From Algimonas porphyrae (lineage in GTDB: Bacteria; Pseudomonadota; Alphaproteobacteria; Caulobacterales; Maricaulaceae), in NCBI RefSeq assembly GCF_041429795.1, contig NZ_CP163424.1, positions 2,978,001-3,042,000 of the forward strand: 64,000 nucleotides of DNA, written 5' to 3'. A program made the position numbers and the translations under genes. The notes under the pieces are model-generated. The model was not told the DNA's origin, made no database searches, and was given only the letters and a program-made list of their open reading frames with translations. Positions 63,037-64,000 of this stretch are shown piece by piece; the first letter of the stretch is position 1; each line of letters starts with the position of its first letter.

Positions 63037-63984
63037 GTGCAGACCCCGCAAGATGATCAAAATTCACAGACAGACGCCGAGGGCGCGTCTGTCGATTTCG
63101 ATCCTGGCGAAGCGTTCAACCGGATCGACAGCTGGATAGACGGTTTCGTCAGCCTTCTGCCAAATATCGGGATCGCTTTCATTCTCCTGATGGGATTCTG
63201 GTTCCTGTCGGCCTTCGTCAAAAGCCAGCTGATCAAACGGTTCCGGGATCATGAGCGTCCCAGTTTGGGCATGGCGCTGGGCCGTCTGGCCAAAATTGCC
63301 GTCATCATTGCTGGCTGTGCCATTGCCCTCGCAATCATTGCGCCATCGATCAAACTGAGCACCCTGATTGGGTCGCTCGGCGTCGGTTCAGTCGCGATCG
63401 GTTTTGCCTTCAAGGACATTCTGCAGAACTGGCTCTCGGGACTGCTGATCCTCATCCGTCAGCCCTTCAAGATCGGCGACCAGATCGAAGCCGCCGGGTT
63501 CGAAGGCACGGTTGAGTCGATCGAAACCCGGGCGACCATTCTCAAAACCTATAATGGCGAGCATGCCATCATTCCGAACGCCGAACTTTATACCAATTCC
63601 GTTCTCGTGAAGACCAAGACCAGCATTAGCCGCGGGGAATATATGATCGGCGTATCCTACGATGCGGATATTGACGAGGTGCTGAATCTAATCAGATCGG
63701 AATTATCCAAGATCGAAGAGGTCGTGGACGATCCCGCCCCGGAAGCCCATACGTGGGAACTCGGCGACAGCAGCGTCAACATACTGGCCCGCTGGTGGAC
63801 GCGGGCTGAAAAGGCGGAGCAGGTCCGCATTCGCGGTCTTGCCGTTCGCGGCGTCAAGATCGCGCTCGACAAGGCCGGTATTGACATCCCGTTCCCGCAT
63901 CTGGTCAGCGTCAGACCGGGCGGCGACGAAACTGCGCAGCTTGACGCCCGCGACACAGCCGACGATGTGAAGTCGCCGACCTAA
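63037..63984 (+). CDS. MscS-family mechanosensitive channel
   Basis: 315 residues from GTG 63037. Acidic N-terminus, then transmembrane helices (IGIAFILLMGFWFLSAFV and LAKIAVIIAGCAIALAIIA) and the pore helix TM3 with SVAIGFAFKDILQNWLSGLLILI. The MscS beta domain follows (PFKIGDQIEAAGFEGTVESIETRAT, NGEHAIIPNAELYTNSV). Inner membrane, releases solutes upon osmotic downshift. It is cotranscribed with the DUF2945 gene under an EcfG promoter. Confidence 0.92.
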   Translation: MQTPQDDQNSQTDAEGASVDFDPGEAFNRIDSWIDGFVSLLPNIGIAFILLMGFWFLSAFVKSQLIKRFRDHERPSLGMALGRLAKIAVIIAGCAIALAIIAPSIKLSTLIGSLGVGSVAIGFAFKDILQNWLSGLLILIRQPFKIGDQIEAAGFEGTVESIETRATILKTYNGEHAIIPNAELYTNSVLVKTKTSISRGEYMIGVSYDADIDEVLNLIRSELSKIEEVVDDPAPEAHTWELGDSSVNILARWWTRAEKAEQVRIRGLAVRGVKIALDKAGIDIPFPHLVSVRPGGDETAQLDARDTADDVKSPT

Positions 63985-64000
63985 AGAAAGCATCTCATGA

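Noticed and set aside
1-64000. tRNA, rRNA, CRISPR array, transposase or prophage genes
   Set aside because: No tRNA-like cloverleaf, no regularly spaced repeat-spacer array, no transposase or phage structural protein was recognised by eye. A dedicated tRNA or CRISPR search would be decisive.

Overview
The window reads as chromosomal DNA of an alphaproteobacterium close to the stalked or budding, dimorphic lineages (Caulobacterales / Maricaulales / Hyphomonadaceae type). The evidence is a complete general stress response core (NepR, EcfG sigma factor, PhyR, HWE-type kinase), a CpdR response regulator next to an N-formylglutamate amidohydrolase, a PodJ-like polarity protein preceded by a perfect CtrA box, and the lysC/ubiG neighbourhood. 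The order-level placement is inference. Base composition is GC-rich over most of the window, with AT-richer accessory patches at about 18.0-19.8, 25.2-25.9 and 30.5-34.0 kb.

Layout. 1-8.2 kb: zapE (cut by the left edge), a TM-helix channel-like protein, an arsenate-reductase-type phosphatase, a PlsC-like acyltransferase, and three tandem paralogous membrane histidine kinases. 8.2-22.5 kb: sdhB with creD at one end and sdhCDA at the other. Between them lie lipoproteins, an enoyl-CoA hydratase, a serine hydrolase, an AhpD-like protein, rarA, a gene-poor 0.8 kb stretch and an AT-rich KAP-like P-loop NTPase. 22.8-25.9 kb: a two-gene hydrolase/periplasmic-protein operon and two decayed small ORFs. 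25.9-30.5 kb: cpdR, hutG-like, an XRE regulator, hisN-like and a degP-like protease. 30.6-34.0 kb: a small accessory array between degP and carB. 34.0-52.3 kb: carB, small enzymes, two acyl-CoA dehydrogenases with a MerR regulator, a RHH/partner pair, the podJ-like gene, a PPP phosphatase, a DUF1501/DUF1800 pair and lysC. 52.5-64 kb: a stress-response region.

Two regions deserve most attention. The first is the degP-carB array. A secreted JAMM/DUF4329-like protein gene overlaps a small secreted two-cysteine protein gene. The arrangement is repeated as a C-terminal toxin-like fragment plus a partner, with two further orphan partners. Relics of the 3' ends of both degP and carB lie inside the array, so it appears to have grown by duplications that carried flanking-gene ends with them. 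An effector/immunity role is a hypothesis only.

The second is the stress region. Six genes (CsbD, a ParB-like protein, DUF2141, a secreted protein, DUF883, DUF2945) have exact GGAAC-N16/17-CGTT sites upstream, and nepR-ecfG, phyR and two others have near matches. The sigma factor, its anti-sigma factor, its activator, a likely sensor kinase and much of a local regulon therefore sit within about 11 kb. The nepR and phyR promoters appear to share a palindromic -35 region.
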